DNA of 64,000 bases from Heterobilharzia americana (GCA_944470555.2 OX104134.1:55977890-56041889), one strand, 5' to 3'. Shown: positions 26,851-40,330, counted from the first letter of the stretch. Numbers and translations: made by a program. Notes: generated from the sequence alone by a model not told the origin.

Positions 26851-27137
26851 TAATCCTGCTATGACCCAGTTTTCCATTCACTTTCAACTTCTACTCAAAT
26901 CCAAAAATAATTGTTTTGGATTATCAAGTGTTTCCAAATCATAGGTGACCATAATAATGGAAGGAATAACGTACGCTATGTGATCCTGATCAAAGTTCAT
27001 CAAGTGATGGTAATCATTTCAAGTGTATAACTATTGATTTGGCATAAAATAGGAGCTACAACAGAATAGCCATTTCATTTTAACGAGGGAACAGAATTAT
27101 CTGGAAGGAGAAGTGAGGAAAATGAAATCATTTTTAG

Positions 27138-27513
27138 GATTTATTTGTACGTTTTCTGTCAACATAAAGGATATAAACTGTGTGACCTCTGCAGAGTTAT
27201 GGGCTGTAGGAACGGTTGCCAGGACTTTGCTTGCTACGCCCTCAGACTTTATGTGACGATCAGAGACTCTGAAGTGGTATCACAAAGTGATGTTTGTTAT
27301 TACTTCACACATTGTCTTGCAACAAAATCACCAACAGATGATGATTCAAATCCCAAGTAAGGTAAATAATTTTCTGTTTAAGTTCAGTGGGTAACCGTGT
27401 TAAAAGGCTGGCAAAGTAAACTCAGTGCTAGCCAGATATAAATTCACTCCTTTCTCACATGTAGGATAAAGAGTCAACCATGGTGGGGATACAAAACTCG
27501 ATGGAGACACTAA
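27138..27513 (+). CDS. Candidate two-exon 3' gene end, Cys-rich, function unknown
   Basis: Exon 27138-27356 follows a TTTTTAG acceptor, is open for 73 codons and ends at a GTAAGG donor. A 108-base intron follows (27357-27464), ending in a strong acceptor (CTCCTTTCTCACATGTAG). The next exon, 27465-27513, joins in phase and runs to a TAA (27511-27513). The joined C-terminus reads DDDSNPK then IKSQPWWGYKTRWRH. The first exon is Cys-rich (LCDLCRVMGCRNGCQDFAC) and clearly richer in G and C than its flanks. AATAAA occurs about 250 bases downstream (near 27761). The upstream exon is not found, and no family is recognised. Confidence 0.35.
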
Positions 27514-28885
27514 GTATGGACGAGATGAATGGTCTCCAAAAAGTTATCCACCTCTATTATAGGACGTAGTAGGACGCACTGCATGTTTTAGGTATTTAAA
27601 TATTCATCTCTTCTGAAAGGATGATCTTCCAAACAAATCAACCACAGTTTGAATCAAATCAAATATTGGAATGCTTTACTTCCTACTGTTAATTGCAATT
27701 ACGATAACAATGTACATCATTACAAAAATATTAACACTGTAAGTTCCTTTTATATTATATCAATAAATGCTCCCCAAGACATCTGTATTCGGAAAAAGCT
27801 TGTTAGGTAAACCATATGTTAACTTGCCGTTCGCATTCTTCATTAACCATATGTCACAAATAATATACAACCTTAGTACTGCACTCACCGTCTGGCTAAT
27901 CTGAAGCTGATCATCCCTTTAAAAGTGAAATAGTAATTCATTGCAGGTAAACTCTATCTTTTAGAAGCTCTTTGTTCGCAATAAGAAGGAGTTTTAAACT
28001 TACAAGAGTGTTAGTTATTACAAGGTAACCATTTCTGGAAAATGACTCAATTCCATCTATGTGTAATTGTGATCATATTTCTTTTCTGAAAAAGAACATG
28101 AAATGCTATCCCCTAGAATGAAGCAAACTAGTTTTAAAATTTGATGGTCAGGCAACTGTGTTCCAAGCAAAGCCATGAAACTATGGGTTTATTGACAAAA
28201 GAGTAACATAACTTTTTTGTTGCTTTGTGCGGGACAGTCAAACAAAGTACTCTGTCATACATATGATCTCTGATTTTCATTATTGATACGAGCTTCATGA
28301 GAAATTAATTTTGTGTGGTTGTTGGAGGACTCTGGTCAAATACATAATATTAGCTTGAAAACGGTCCTTCTCCATGTTCATATGATTCTAGTCAGTTTAC
28401 TCGAATTTTACTTATTGGTTTTTCAACACATAATCATTTAAAAAGAATCATAAAAATCATTAATTCTACCAAAACTTTGTACGAGAATCATCGCAGACCT
28501 AATTTATTCATAGTTTAAATCTTCAACCAAGTTGAAACAAGTTTTTCTGACATTTATCCATCCTACCTAAATATCTTTTCAACAGGTAGGAATCTGAAAC
28601 TTTCGAAAACTGTACTGCTCCTCCATACGATGTCATAGACTACGTATAATCAAACAGGGCATGTATACTGTCATTCTTGTTCTATATCTAAGAGCGCAAA
28701 GTTAAACCTCCATATAGGAGTCAAGTCTGGTCAGCACGATGAAGTGTATTAGCATTTCAATTTGCTTATTAAACTTTTCATGCAATGAAGCAGTAATGTT
28801 TACTGGTTTACATCTAGGACACAATTATCCATATTCTTATTGGGCGATTCCATAATCATCCCTCAAACTTGTAGATACACCCTGA
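27514..28885. other. Unassigned AT-rich DNA
   Basis: No gene or known repeat recognised, apart from the possible 3' untranslated stretch of the 27138-27513 candidate at its start. Confidence 0.5.
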
Positions 28886-28985
28886 CTTGAATATGAACAA
28901 TAAGTTATATCCCGACTGTTATCTGGTGAATAATACTATTTCAATATCATACATCTAAGAAAAAAATTAAAAAGGAGTCAAGGTT
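28886..28985. repeat. Diverged foldback-repeat arm (right orientation)
   Basis: TTGAATATGAACAATAAGTT, then TATCTGGTGAATAAT and CTATTTCA follow the order of the right arm of the 5216-5475 foldback. No left-arm partner was seen nearby. Confidence 0.6.
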
Positions 28986-31326
28986 AAACCCTTTTATTAA
29001 CCTTATCATAACAGTCAAACCCACTTCAATTTAACGGTAATGTAAGTTTTCTAATTTAGTGACTGGGAAGTTACAGCCAAACTGTTATTCACAAATCGTT
29101 CTTCCATGCTTAATACATCCGAATCGTTCAAACAACATTTTCTCGACTATGTGTGAATTGATGGATCAAACTGGCTTTACTGCCTTATTCAATAATTCTT
29201 CTCTTACACGTTTTGAATCAGTTGGGTAGTAATTATTTCTCTGACGTTACATCTTTAAGCTACACAATCGGGAAATGTCTTGTCCATTCAAAGCTGCGTC
29301 ACGTGTGGTGTCTGTCTCCTGTTTATCTAGGTGTATGACAACCGATATTACTTGTGCGATCATACTGTTGTCAACATGCCATTCTGCAATTAATTAACAG
29401 GGGTCATTGTTTTCCTTTCCATATAAATATATTATACATCCTAATCCGTAAAGATTAATAACTTTAAAGTCTACTCGGCTGATCGATGAAAAAGAACGGA
29501 AACTAAGAAATTTTATCTTGTCATTTTAAATTTGATTACTTCAAGCAACAAAGTGTCACCAGAAATGAAATAAGGCTTGACTAATAATTCTCTCCTTTAA
29601 AATATCCACTTTATAAGTTTAAGTATTTCAGTACAGTGACTTTGCAGTGAATTCCATAACTTGATCAAGATTTCTATACTATCTGAAGGGCCACCCATAA
29701 GTACGTTTGTATTTGTGCTGTACATTAAGAATCTCGCAACAAAAAGATGGATGAATTCTTCTACATCCCAGCGGACTTCTACTGATAATTCAGTCTTTTT
29801 ACTTATGTTCCTAGTATAAACAGTTTAACAGAACCGGAGAAAAAGCACTGACTATATTAAGACATACATATGCATATCTACAGAAATATGCTTAAAGTTT
29901 TTTGACAAGGCATCTGAATACAGGCAAGTGAATATCTAAGTTTACTCATAAAACACTGTGCCATATCTGGCGCCTGTCAAATTATCTTTTCCAAAAAGAG
30001 GAAACAAAAGATTTTTAGGATGACAGATATTCCTGTATCAAACTTGAAATTTAGATTTATAAAGCGAGATATACATTTCAAAAAAGTATTTCACAACCTT
30101 GTCAATAAATGAATAGTCAGCTGAATTGTTTGCAGATTTCACTGTTGTGTTGTTTTATTCCTCTTTTCTGTTTATTTGCATACTTTCAGCATGTTAAACC
30201 AAGAACTACTAAGTGTGTAAGACAATTTTTCACAGATTACCAGTAAGTCTCCAGGATGATAAAAGTCTAGCTATGCTAGCAAATTATTTGACACAGTCTG
30301 GTGATTCTTCATTTCAATGATACACAAAGTCTTCAACTTTACAGTGAGCGGAAATTACTCGATACAATCAAGATACAGCCAACCTTACTCATTACATGAC
30401 GAGAAGCAAGTGATAAATACCTCTTAAGCTATGGTGTAAGGAAAATTGTAATGATTATTGTCTTTTGCTTCTTGTCGAATTGCTTAATTTAACTTTTCAA
30501 CGAGTCCAGCATAATGAGTAGTTTTTGTGAGCAAAGTTGAAACAAAGAAGGACTAAGAAAATCTGGAGAATAATTATTCTCAGGATAAATGACAAAAAAA
30601 TGGTGATATTTTGTTTGTTCTATAACTAGGGAACAGTGAAAATAGAAGGTTGGTTTGTTATTTTCATAATTTTACAGGAAATAAAACTAAACATCAATCT
30701 CCAAAAATGCTTACCCATATTCAATTTTCATGTACGTTGGAGTGTTACACGTTTGCAGATGAACTGTTAGTGATGCTGCTTTTTGAGGAAATTATATCAC
30801 ACTGAAACTTTTGATAATGACAAAGAAAGATGAAGTAAAAATCCTCTCAAGAAGGAGTGATAGACTCCACTTTTTACATGTTGCACATGTATTTTTTTCA
30901 CTTCACTTTATTTGGGAACAACAAGAAGGACTAGATTTGCACAATAAACTGATATCACTTTCCATCATGAATATTCCTCAGCTCCAAACACCCTAGAGCT
31001 ACAATGGTCATTAGCACATAAGATAAAAATAAAAAGTCAGTAATCTTTAGTTGCACATCAAAATCATTGGTAATTTATGCGGTATTTAATAAAAGATTCA
31101 GGTCTCGCATAGAGGAACAACGATTACTAGCTGACAGATAGCATAACGGCCAAAGAAGTGACATTCATAAGACTCCGATGAGATTTCTTCTACAAGCCCG
31201 TCATTATAACTTTATACAACTTTCCGGTACACTATCTGCTTTGAGTTCGCACATTTTTGAATTACATCTTAGAAAATGATTATTAAATCCCCGACTAGTT
31301 TTTATAACTGAAAAGCAAATTCTTAA
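28986..31326. other. Unassigned AT-rich DNA
   Basis: No gene recognised. A 27-base segment, 30190-30216, lies between acceptor TTTGCATACTTTCAG and donor GTAAGA and is a multiple of three (see findings). Confidence 0.45.
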
Positions 31327-31548
31327 ATGTCTATATACAAGTACACTACCCAGAAGACACAGTTGAATCCCGAAATTGCCATACTAACAAGCAGTAATAA
31401 AGCCCTTATCAAGAGTAAGTGCTTAAACTGTCAGCTAAAAAAAGAGATATCGGGATGTGTCACCACCAATCGATATTTATTTCCTTGTTCATACTGTGGG
31501 TCGTCGAAAACAATACACCACTGCTCCAACTGGAGACCAGTGCAGTAA
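31327..31548 (+). CDS. Small Cys/His-rich open frame, possible zinc-binding peptide
   Basis: A 73-codon frame starts at an ATG directly after an in-frame stop and ends at TAA. Residues about 47-68 and the region before carry C-x2-C-x8-C-x9-C-x2-C-x6-H-H-C (KCLNCQLKKEISGC, then PCSYCGSSKTIHHC). This looks like a metal-binding arrangement but matches no finger class I can name. A GTAAGT lies inside the frame near 31414, so the first part might instead be an exon. Length alone is not beyond chance; the Cys/His spacing is the only support. Confidence 0.2.
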   Translation: MSIYKYTTQKTQLNPEIAILTSSNKALIKSKCLNCQLKKEISGCVTTNRYLFPCSYCGSSKTIHHCSNWRPVQ

Positions 31549-32402
31549 TACACAAATTTTTTCCTGTAGTAGGCAATTGTTACTATAGGACACGATGACC
31601 ATAAGGATAATGTTGGGCAAAAATCATTATTAAAGTTACCTTACCAACAGGTTTCTGGGAAAATTATTTGCAAACTGAGATCCATGATGAAAAATGCACG
31701 ATAAAGAGAGAAGTCTGTTTTAGAAAACACTAGTGAAATGTTGAAATCCCATTAGTTATTGACTATTTTTAATTCGGGAGGGTTTTTGAGCTGCGAAGTT
31801 CCGGTAATAGTCATCTGCTTATCATATATTTGATGAACAAGAGTTATCCCGCTTGGTAGATTTCTGATATTCTAAGCAACGGGCACATCATTCCATCCCC
31901 AGTAGGAACATTAACACAGATTTAGTGAAATCTATTTGGTTGATCTTACACAGGATATATTTTACTACATATAGTCTACTGATAATCACCACTCAGTATA
32001 CTCCGAAGTGCGGTTGGCAGCACTTCAGCGGTACTAAAATAAACAGCCAGGTGACCGGTCAGTTCACTTCTGAAAATTAAAATTTTGGAACACGAAGTTG
32101 TGACATGATTTTACATTATTATACTGATTAGTGTATTCGAGAAGTTATACGCAGAAAAGCGTTTAGTGAGATTTCAAACGGATTGTTGCGGTTTCGTTGG
32201 TACTGGTTAGCAATATCGAGGCATCAACATAGCAACCCACATGCCAAGAAAGGTTGAACAATTCGTTTCAGAATAACAAAAAGAAATTACAAACATCAAT
32301 AGATAATAATTTCAAACAAATTGTTTACTTTTACTTAACGATCACTACAAACCTTTCTTAATATGTTTTTTAACAAAGTTTTTTTGGTCTCAGAGATCTT
32401 AC
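31549..32402. other. Unassigned DNA
   Basis: No gene recognised. If the minus-strand exon at 32403-32823 is real, this is its downstream intron. Confidence 0.45.
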
Positions 32403-32823
32403 AATAAACCTCCTACTTTAATGGACCTCAGACGTACTTCTTTTTGCAAATACACTTTGGAATGGTCCAGTTTCTGACTCAAGTCATCACTGATAGGGAG
32501 AGGGTTTATCTTCAAAATAATCATATCTATTTGTGCTTTACTTGATATAGACTGGTTCTTATCCTCACCAACTAGTTCACAGCAGTAACTACGTTGGCTT
32601 GCCACATTTGTAACATATGTCAGCTGTTTCTTATGCACTAAATACATTTTTAACCCTCCAAATAACATTTTTTTCATTTTCGATAGTACGGACAGAGAAC
32701 TTGTAATAACCGCATGATTCAGTTTGTTAGTAAATACTATTATAAGCATAAATTCAACATTGGTTATTCTCAGCGGATTAACTAGTAACTTCAACCTTTT
32801 TCTCTCATACCTCTGTTCTTTTT
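32403..32823 (-). CDS. Candidate internal exon, function unknown
   Basis: On the minus strand the acceptor GTTTCTATCTACAG (ending 32824) and donor GTAAGA (from 32402) bracket 421 bases that stay open in one frame. The in-frame TAA falls inside the donor itself, as expected when an exon simply runs into its intron. The peptide includes NPLRITNVEFMLIIVFTNKL near its start and ends LRSIKVGGL. No domain recognised. The first two bases complete a split codon and two bases remain at the end. It is the longest open frame outside the mobile elements. Confidence 0.3.
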
Positions 32824-35800
32824 CTGTAGATAGAAACGTTTTAATCTTATTCTAAGTGACTTCAAAGAATCCTTGCATAATCTTACATCCAAGCATCAAG
32901 TTTCTGCGGAAAAAGGTAAATAAGCTTAATGCACCATCTTTTCAAAGATGAAGAATCCCCTAAAATATGGTATAATTTGATCTTTTGTATCCTTTTTTCA
33001 TTCATTCACTTCCCTGAAAATATGAACAGTCTATTACTTTCCAATATAACGTTGCTTTGTTACACGTAAGTATTACTAAAACGAAGTAAAATGTAAGATT
33101 GTTTAAAAATATACTAGACCGTTGCATGTGACAGTTAATTCGGGAAATTATTTTACGAAATTAAAAGTTTGTATTCTGTCGTATACATTCTGATTAATTT
33201 TAATTTTTTAACTTTTCAACAATATAATTCATAACAATAATATTTTCCCGTAATAACCACCGTGAAGGGTAGTATTACATCCTTCGACCTCACATAATGA
33301 TATATGCTGAGTGACCAGTCACTATAACTCCAAGTATACACGAAGTTTCAGAAAGTTGAGAGTCAACTTTATTTGACAAGCGCGTGCAAAGAGCCTCTTG
33401 TTGTGATTACAAATCACTAAGAACTGACTAAATTTCAAAATTACTGACTATCAGAGAACATTTTCACTAAACTTTTCCAAGTAAAACTCATGAGGTTTGA
33501 AGCTCGTGAATTTGAAGACGTACACTAGAAAGTAAAAAAACTCTTACAGTTGTTCGCCACTTCTTGGCATTGTTATTTTTCTTCGACTGTTGTTACTTTA
33601 CAATAGAAACTTAATTCTCAGTCTGCCTGAATTTACCACCCTCTTGAAACAAGAACCAAGTTTCTTTTCACTTGCATCGATTTATAGCCTTACTCTCTAG
33701 ATGATAGACTGAATTTTCTCTTATGTACCTTCCAAATTCATAAATATCTCAGGACGATAAAGTTGTTGTCACGACCGTTCTCAAAGTAATTGTGATGTTC
33801 TAGCCTGATCACGGAGATGAAATGCCTTAAAACTAGCGAATATTTTGACTACAGTCGGCTTCAACTTATATAAATCAAGCTGAAATCAACTCCATGCTAT
33901 GTTAGCTAAGAAATACAAGGTGTGTGTATTTTGCAAAATACTCCAGTATCTATTCACAACCTTCAGTAAAAGTTCTTTTTTACTAGCGGCAATTCGCTGC
34001 GTACTAGTAGCATCTTGTTCCCAGTACTGGTAAATAATCGTTTATAAGTTTCCGTAACCTACGGCTGAATCAGCTGACCGTGTCAAGTTGTAGCGGTTTC
34101 GGAGGTGGGTGAAAAATCAATTCACACTAAGAATTCGTGATTCTCTAACAAAAGGAGGTAAATGCAAGTGTAAAATCTGGTCACTATGGTAGAAGGTGAT
34201 GACTATGAGCAACAGGTTACACTCGAAGCCTCATCAAGTAAATAATCCTTTATCATTTTTTGTCATATCAAATCAACAAACCTAATATCACAGAGTTAAA
34301 ATTCAGTACTTTTCACAGCTACTACCATCCCTGAAATCTTATTAGTGCGGTTATAAAACAACCAGAATTCCCGCAGACTGAGTAAATTTGATTTCATACA
34401 GATAAATACAGGAAACTTAAATTCAAAAATTATTTTCAGTATATATTACAACAGTTGTACACCTTTTACTCGAAGTGCATATTGCATAAATTACTAATCG
34501 CCGAAGATTGCTACTTCTCAGCATACGACGTCTGTGTTTTCATATTTTGTACCGGTTTTGATCAACTAACTTGCCATCCATATAAACGTTCATCTAACTA
34601 CAAAAGTTCTTGGCGTTTAAACAGAAAATAATTTCAAAATCAACCACGAGTTTACAAAACACAAGCGAAATTATTTTAGGAAAAAATTGTAAAATGAACA
34701 TCTGTATACAACTGGATCAAAACTATCGATAAAATAGCTTGAAAACATCTATAAAATCATAGATAGGAAAGTCTTTTCAAAGGAGTTCACGTCTCAATTT
34801 GTATAGTCAAATGTTTATATGGTCTCTTTAGTATGGAAGACTATTGGTAAGTAAGAATGATGATGGTCATGAAACTTACTTCATAACTTTACTGACAAGA
34901 TAGAAATTGATACAACCTTATTTCAAAGAGGTAAAGTGCTTAAAACAAAAGGTATGTAGCTTTCATTCTTAGTCAACTGGAGAATAAAACCTAAGTGTAG
35001 ACATTAGAGTAGATATAACTTAGAAGAAAACGATGATAAAGTTCTTCATTAGAATAAATTAACTCACAACTTTGGTGCTACACCAACAAAAAGATGAGCC
35101 AAAACTGGTTTTATGCTCACAGTTTTGGTTTCATTTTGTGAGCTACAGAGACTTAAGCAAATAATGACAGATGTATGCTGACAACATTGATAAGGCCGGC
35201 TTCAGTTTTGTGGTTAGTATTGGATGCAAAATATTAAGGTGAATTATTTGAAACTAAAAAAACATTTAGAGTAAAAGATAAAGCTGACCTGAGTTCTGTG
35301 CTACTAAGTCGTGATGCGAATCGCTTTTAAATATGTCAGTAAGTAATTCTTTGAAAATGATCAGCATTCTTAGCTCAGTAGGATCAGATATACTGGCATG
35401 CATGCACTGACTTCGTTTGACGTTGAAATTAGGCATTCATAAACCTGCTATTTCATTATTTCCCAAATTGTATTTCTAATTGGTTCATCCAAAGCATTTT
35501 CATGATATTGCTTCAAACTACTGAAATAAATTTTTGTCAGAAGTGTTTACAGTGTTCATTTTTACCTTACTACTTATTAACTTACTAAGGCCAGTCCTAA
35601 GTAATTAATTGAGCGGTCATCAAAATTCATAAAATTCACCTCTTGATAAAGACTCTGAATAACTTTTCTCTGCGAAGAAAGCTCAGGCATTTTAGGTGTT
35701 GAAAATCATGCAACGAAAACCTATAAATTCACTAGTAATCTATCTTTTCATTCTAAACAGAAAACAACGAAAGGTAAGTTGACTGCATGGTTGTAATTCC

Positions 35801-38800
35801 CTAAAACCTGGTTTTCACTAGGCCCTGACAGTGAATGACTTCAGCTGACAAATAAACAGAATATGAGAAGTTTTGCATTCACTTAGAGCCTATAAGCATT
35901 ATTCACAAGGCGTAAACGATTTGTCTGTAAAGTAGAATCCGTACGCCAAGCGAGGAACATTTATGAGATGATGCAGCTAGAAAACCATCGAATAAACCCA
36001 TTTTCTATCTTTTGGACCTGAGTTCTATTGCGTAATTCTACGCTTTTTATCATGCAAGAATATATCTAGTTAAACTGACATAACTAATAGTACGACTAAC
36101 TTTGCATAAATATTTTCCTCTTATCTCCCCTAAAGACTTAACAGACTGAGTTTTTCTGCAAACGGTTTCCACAAACCGTTAGTTAATTCAGCAAACCACT
36201 TAGATTAAGTCGAAAATATTATTCATATAAAGTAATTTGACCAATCAAGAAAGTAAAAAAATCCATATTAAAAGGTTCCTTCTCGATAAGATTGTAGATC
36301 CCGATAATAAAAGCCTGAGGATAATGATTTATAACGTTCATCTACTTGTGTTTTTGAGACAAAGATATTATAAGTAGTAATGGAGTTGTCCATTTGTGTC
36401 CAGCATATGTCTTTTTGTTAGCAAGCTCACCTCCTTCAGAATATTTATACCTTATTCATATACCTTACAGTGATGTTTAAAAATACTTTTTTTGTTGCAC
36501 TTAAACAGAACACTTGAAACAAATTCTCAAGCTGTAAAGCAAAACTGACGAGGCAAAAATGAAATACAAGCCTTACAAACACTAAATGTAATGCAAAGTT
36601 AGGCTACAGAAAATTTAAGACGATTCGAGAATTAGCAGAATCAGCAAAGTTATTCGTATCACATTTTGTGTTAATTGACAAAAAAAAGTTTAACAGAGAG
36701 AAACCTGAATCTTAAAAATATGGCTCTGTCATAGGGTCTCAGTAACACTTTCACAACTTTAGTACGTCTACCGTGTATAAGAACAGCACACAAGCAAACT
36801 GCATCCTGAAACCTAAGACATCGTACAAAGCGCCATTGATGAGACGTATCCAAATGACAGAACTTAACAAAACATTATTTTCTATCTAAATCATGTCAAT
36901 CTAATCCAAAACGAGTAGTTCTAAATGATGAAATTATGTATGATGTAAATATGTGTGTAAGTGAAGTTACCTGCTTTTGCACTCTGTAAGATCCACAGTC
37001 TGCAAACCGAGACTTTTCAAGTGTATGACAAGTTCAGAAACTGGATTAGTGAAGCAGCACTATACACTATCTGACAGCTGTAAACTCATACAACTTATAA
37101 CTGCAAAGCAAGAAAGAAACCATACAGCAACCGGGTTGATCTTAGTAAGTGAAAAAATGCATAGATATTCTTTGAAAACTCAAAGTGGCTTAACATTAGA
37201 AGGACTTAACATTTTTATTCAGGATGTCCTGAGTACAGACAAACTTAGCTCAAAAGAGTAGGACGAAATTTTCTTGCTAAGAATAACACAATACAAAAAT
37301 GGCTTAATCAGTAAACTTGATTGATTTCATAAATAGCCGAAAAATGCGATCCATATATTTCCTGGGCATTTCCACTGAACTGAATTTAAGAGTGAGTTTG
37401 TAAAATTGTTGATACACTGGCATGTGGGATACACCAGCCTGCCATCTCAACATGTACACCTGTGAGTGAACTTGTCTGCAACGAGTTAAGCTCATTAAAT
37501 CATACTATCACTTGCTATTATCAAATATTATGGAGTTGCAACCTTTATTTGACACACCGAACTACTGGTGAATAGATTAAATTAACATAATGCACTTTTA
37601 ATGTTAGCAAGGATACGAAATATAATTACTGTATCTATGTGTACAGCAACAAATACAGTGTAGTGCATTGTAATTTTTTGTCTTAGAATACAAAAGGGTT
37701 AAATTGACAAAATCTGTTGATCGATAATTAATACTTCAGTCAGTTATGGATAACCGTTTCAGGTAACGGTTCAATAGCTTTACGGTGCAACTTTAGAACA
37801 CATGGTTGTTAGTAAAGTACACTTGCAAATTAATTGAGGGTTGCGTAGGATTGAAAAAAATCACCTCATTTTTCATTCACATATTGATAAAAGGCAACCA
37901 CAGTTTTAGTATCTATTGTTCGCAAAAGAATACCACTTACACTCTTAAAATGCTCATTTTTTCTAATTCTGGTTATTTTTCAACCATTTTTTAACACTGG
38001 TAAAACATGAAAATACCATCCTACGGACAAAAATGTACATTAGTATTTAGCCCTGACTCATTCGAAAAACACTATTTTTGAAGTCACCATTCTATTAACA
38101 CTATTAAGCGAGTGCACTTTTTCTCCATGAAAGACAGTTAACGTATAAAAATGCACGTAATACAGATATACTGCGTAGGCATAAAATTATCGTTGTATTT
38201 AAATTAGTACACTTTATCTTATTCCACTATATTTTTTAAAGACTCAGGGTGGATGGAATAAGAGAGAAAGATTGAATCTAGCACTAACTTATTGTTGATT
38301 GCAAAGACACGTAGCGACAAATGTGCATAGAAATGAAATTAGCTGAGTTAAATCGTAACTCATAATGAGTACAAAACAAAAAACAACAACAAACAAGGTG
38401 ATTAAACAGTGTCATTTCTCTCGAGATATATACTGTGTGTGACTAAATAAATAAATAGGCTTTAAATGAAATGAACAATACACATGAAAATGCTAGTGCA
38501 TAACTAATTAGTTAGGCGTATTACTCCATTTAATGTATAAGACGCACATAGGGCGAAACAATTTGGCGCAGTGAGTATTCTGTGTAGTATGTTTCATCGA
38601 TGCATGTACACATAACATGTAGAACGCAAGCATATAACATATGAACCACTCTACAATGAAACAAAATGCAAATGAAATTTAAATCTTTTCCGACTTGAAA
38701 AATAATAAAACCATGTATAATATATGAATGTTCTATGAAGTCCATCTCTATCCGTCTCTCAATTACGTTTTTGTCGACTGGAAGTTATCCGTTATGAAAA

Positions 38801-40174
38801 CATCACGTTTTTATTAAAATAAATGAGGCGAAATTAAACATTACCTAAAAACGTATACCAATACAACGTTATATTGTCCTGGGAATAAATAAGCAAGGCA
38901 AGTGATATGAAGCCGAAAACACAAGGCAGCACAACTGAGTATATAAAATAATAACAACACCACAGAGATGGATTTACTTTAAGATAACCCGTCACCTCAA
39001 ATAGATGTGACCGGTTTTAATCCGTGTCCTTCGAAGCGACGCTTTTAGTCCAAAGGAAATGTTGTGGTCAAAACGTTAACTTTAACTGATAGTTGAAAGC
39101 ATCAAACAGGTTCCAAGACTTCTAACTGTCAAAACCCTTTCTTTTCACTTAAAGTGCATTCAGAACATACGCATATCAAAACAAGGCTTACACCCCTAAA
39201 CTGAAAAATTATTAATCTATAGATAGTCTTGAAAGACCACGAAATGTGAGTGAAATTTTAGTGTGGAGCATGAATTATTTCGACGGAATTCCCATTGCCT
39301 GATATTATGCATGTGTTCATCCTTTAAAAGAATTATATTGTGGGTGACGTCTTATCAGAATAAAGTTAATAGATGATGCCAGACAATAATAATAGTGGGA
39401 ACTGAACAATCCTTCCACCTCGTGTGGGATTTTTCCTTTCTTAAATGTTATGGTCTTATATTGTGATTCTTGTCTGCTAAAGCGAAAAAATCCCTGATAT
39501 CCAGTTTAACTAAACAGCAGCGCAACATTCAGAAGTTCTTTAAATGTCATCAGTGCAAAAATATATGGCAAATATGATTTGCTCGATGTCTGTTTCTGTT
39601 AGAACTTCAGATAATCCACAATCAACCCAGATTGTTGACTTTCCTTTCAGTCAATGTTTCCAAGTTCAGCATTACTTATTGTATTGTTTTCAAGTGTTCA
39701 CCAACTTTTTTTCATGGAGTCTGAATTTTCTTCTCAGGACTAAATACCATATAAACCTGTGATAGAAGGCTTCGTTTACTCTCTAGGACTCAAAAAGTTT
39801 TCTTGCTGTGATTTCTATATTTTAGAAAGAAATAAACCTAATCAACTATTCATCAAGGTATATCAGTTGAAATACGTGGTGATATTTGTAAAAAATTACG
39901 ATTTTGATGGAAATGCTAGTCAAAAATCAAGACATCTCAGCTTAGTCCCACACCTGTTTGGCAGAAAGAAGTTTTCATGAGACAAGCATCTGAAAAATTT
40001 GACTACCTGAACCCGAAACATTATGTCACTAGCCTCACCTGAAAAAGTGAATTATTTTGGCAAGGTAAGAAAGTATTTCTACTAGTATTGGAACTAAAAA
40101 CATTACTGCAATTGTATTCAAAAGGAAAAGTAACAAAGTCAAGCATCGATTCCAGAATGACCAACTTTAATCGA
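32824..40174. other. Long unassigned AT-rich stretch
   Basis: No gene recognised in over 7 kb. It holds a short diverged piece of the foldback family at 34155-34195 (AAGTGTAAAATCTGG block). Two micro-segments with very good splice signals are 34832-34846 (15 bases) and 35761-35773 (13 bases). Plus frame 36977-37261 and minus frame 37304-37495 have even residue use but no clear splice sites. Confidence 0.45.
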
Positions 40175-40330
40175 CAGGAAGTCCGGACCTAGGTTTTGTG
40201 CTTTCCGCAAGCGTCAGCACTGCGTATCTGCAACCTTAAGGGGGCTAATGTTTCACAGAGATTCAAACCTCTTTCACTCAGTGTTGAAGTCAGAGGTCTT
40301 ATTACTCAGATATTCTAGCCACGATCGACT
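40175..40330 (-). repeat. tRNA-derived short element, diverged
   Basis: Minus strand begins TGGCTAGAATATCTGAGTAA and has a B-box-like AGGTTTGAATCTCTG (about 40256-40270). It is followed by GTGCTGACGCTTGCGGAAAG, then AGGTCCGGACTTCC. The order (tRNA-like head, CTGACG block, GGAAA, GTCC-GGA-TTCC) parallels the hammerhead elements in the window, but the core has lost the expected spacing. Probably an old or related element without a working ribozyme. Confidence 0.4.
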
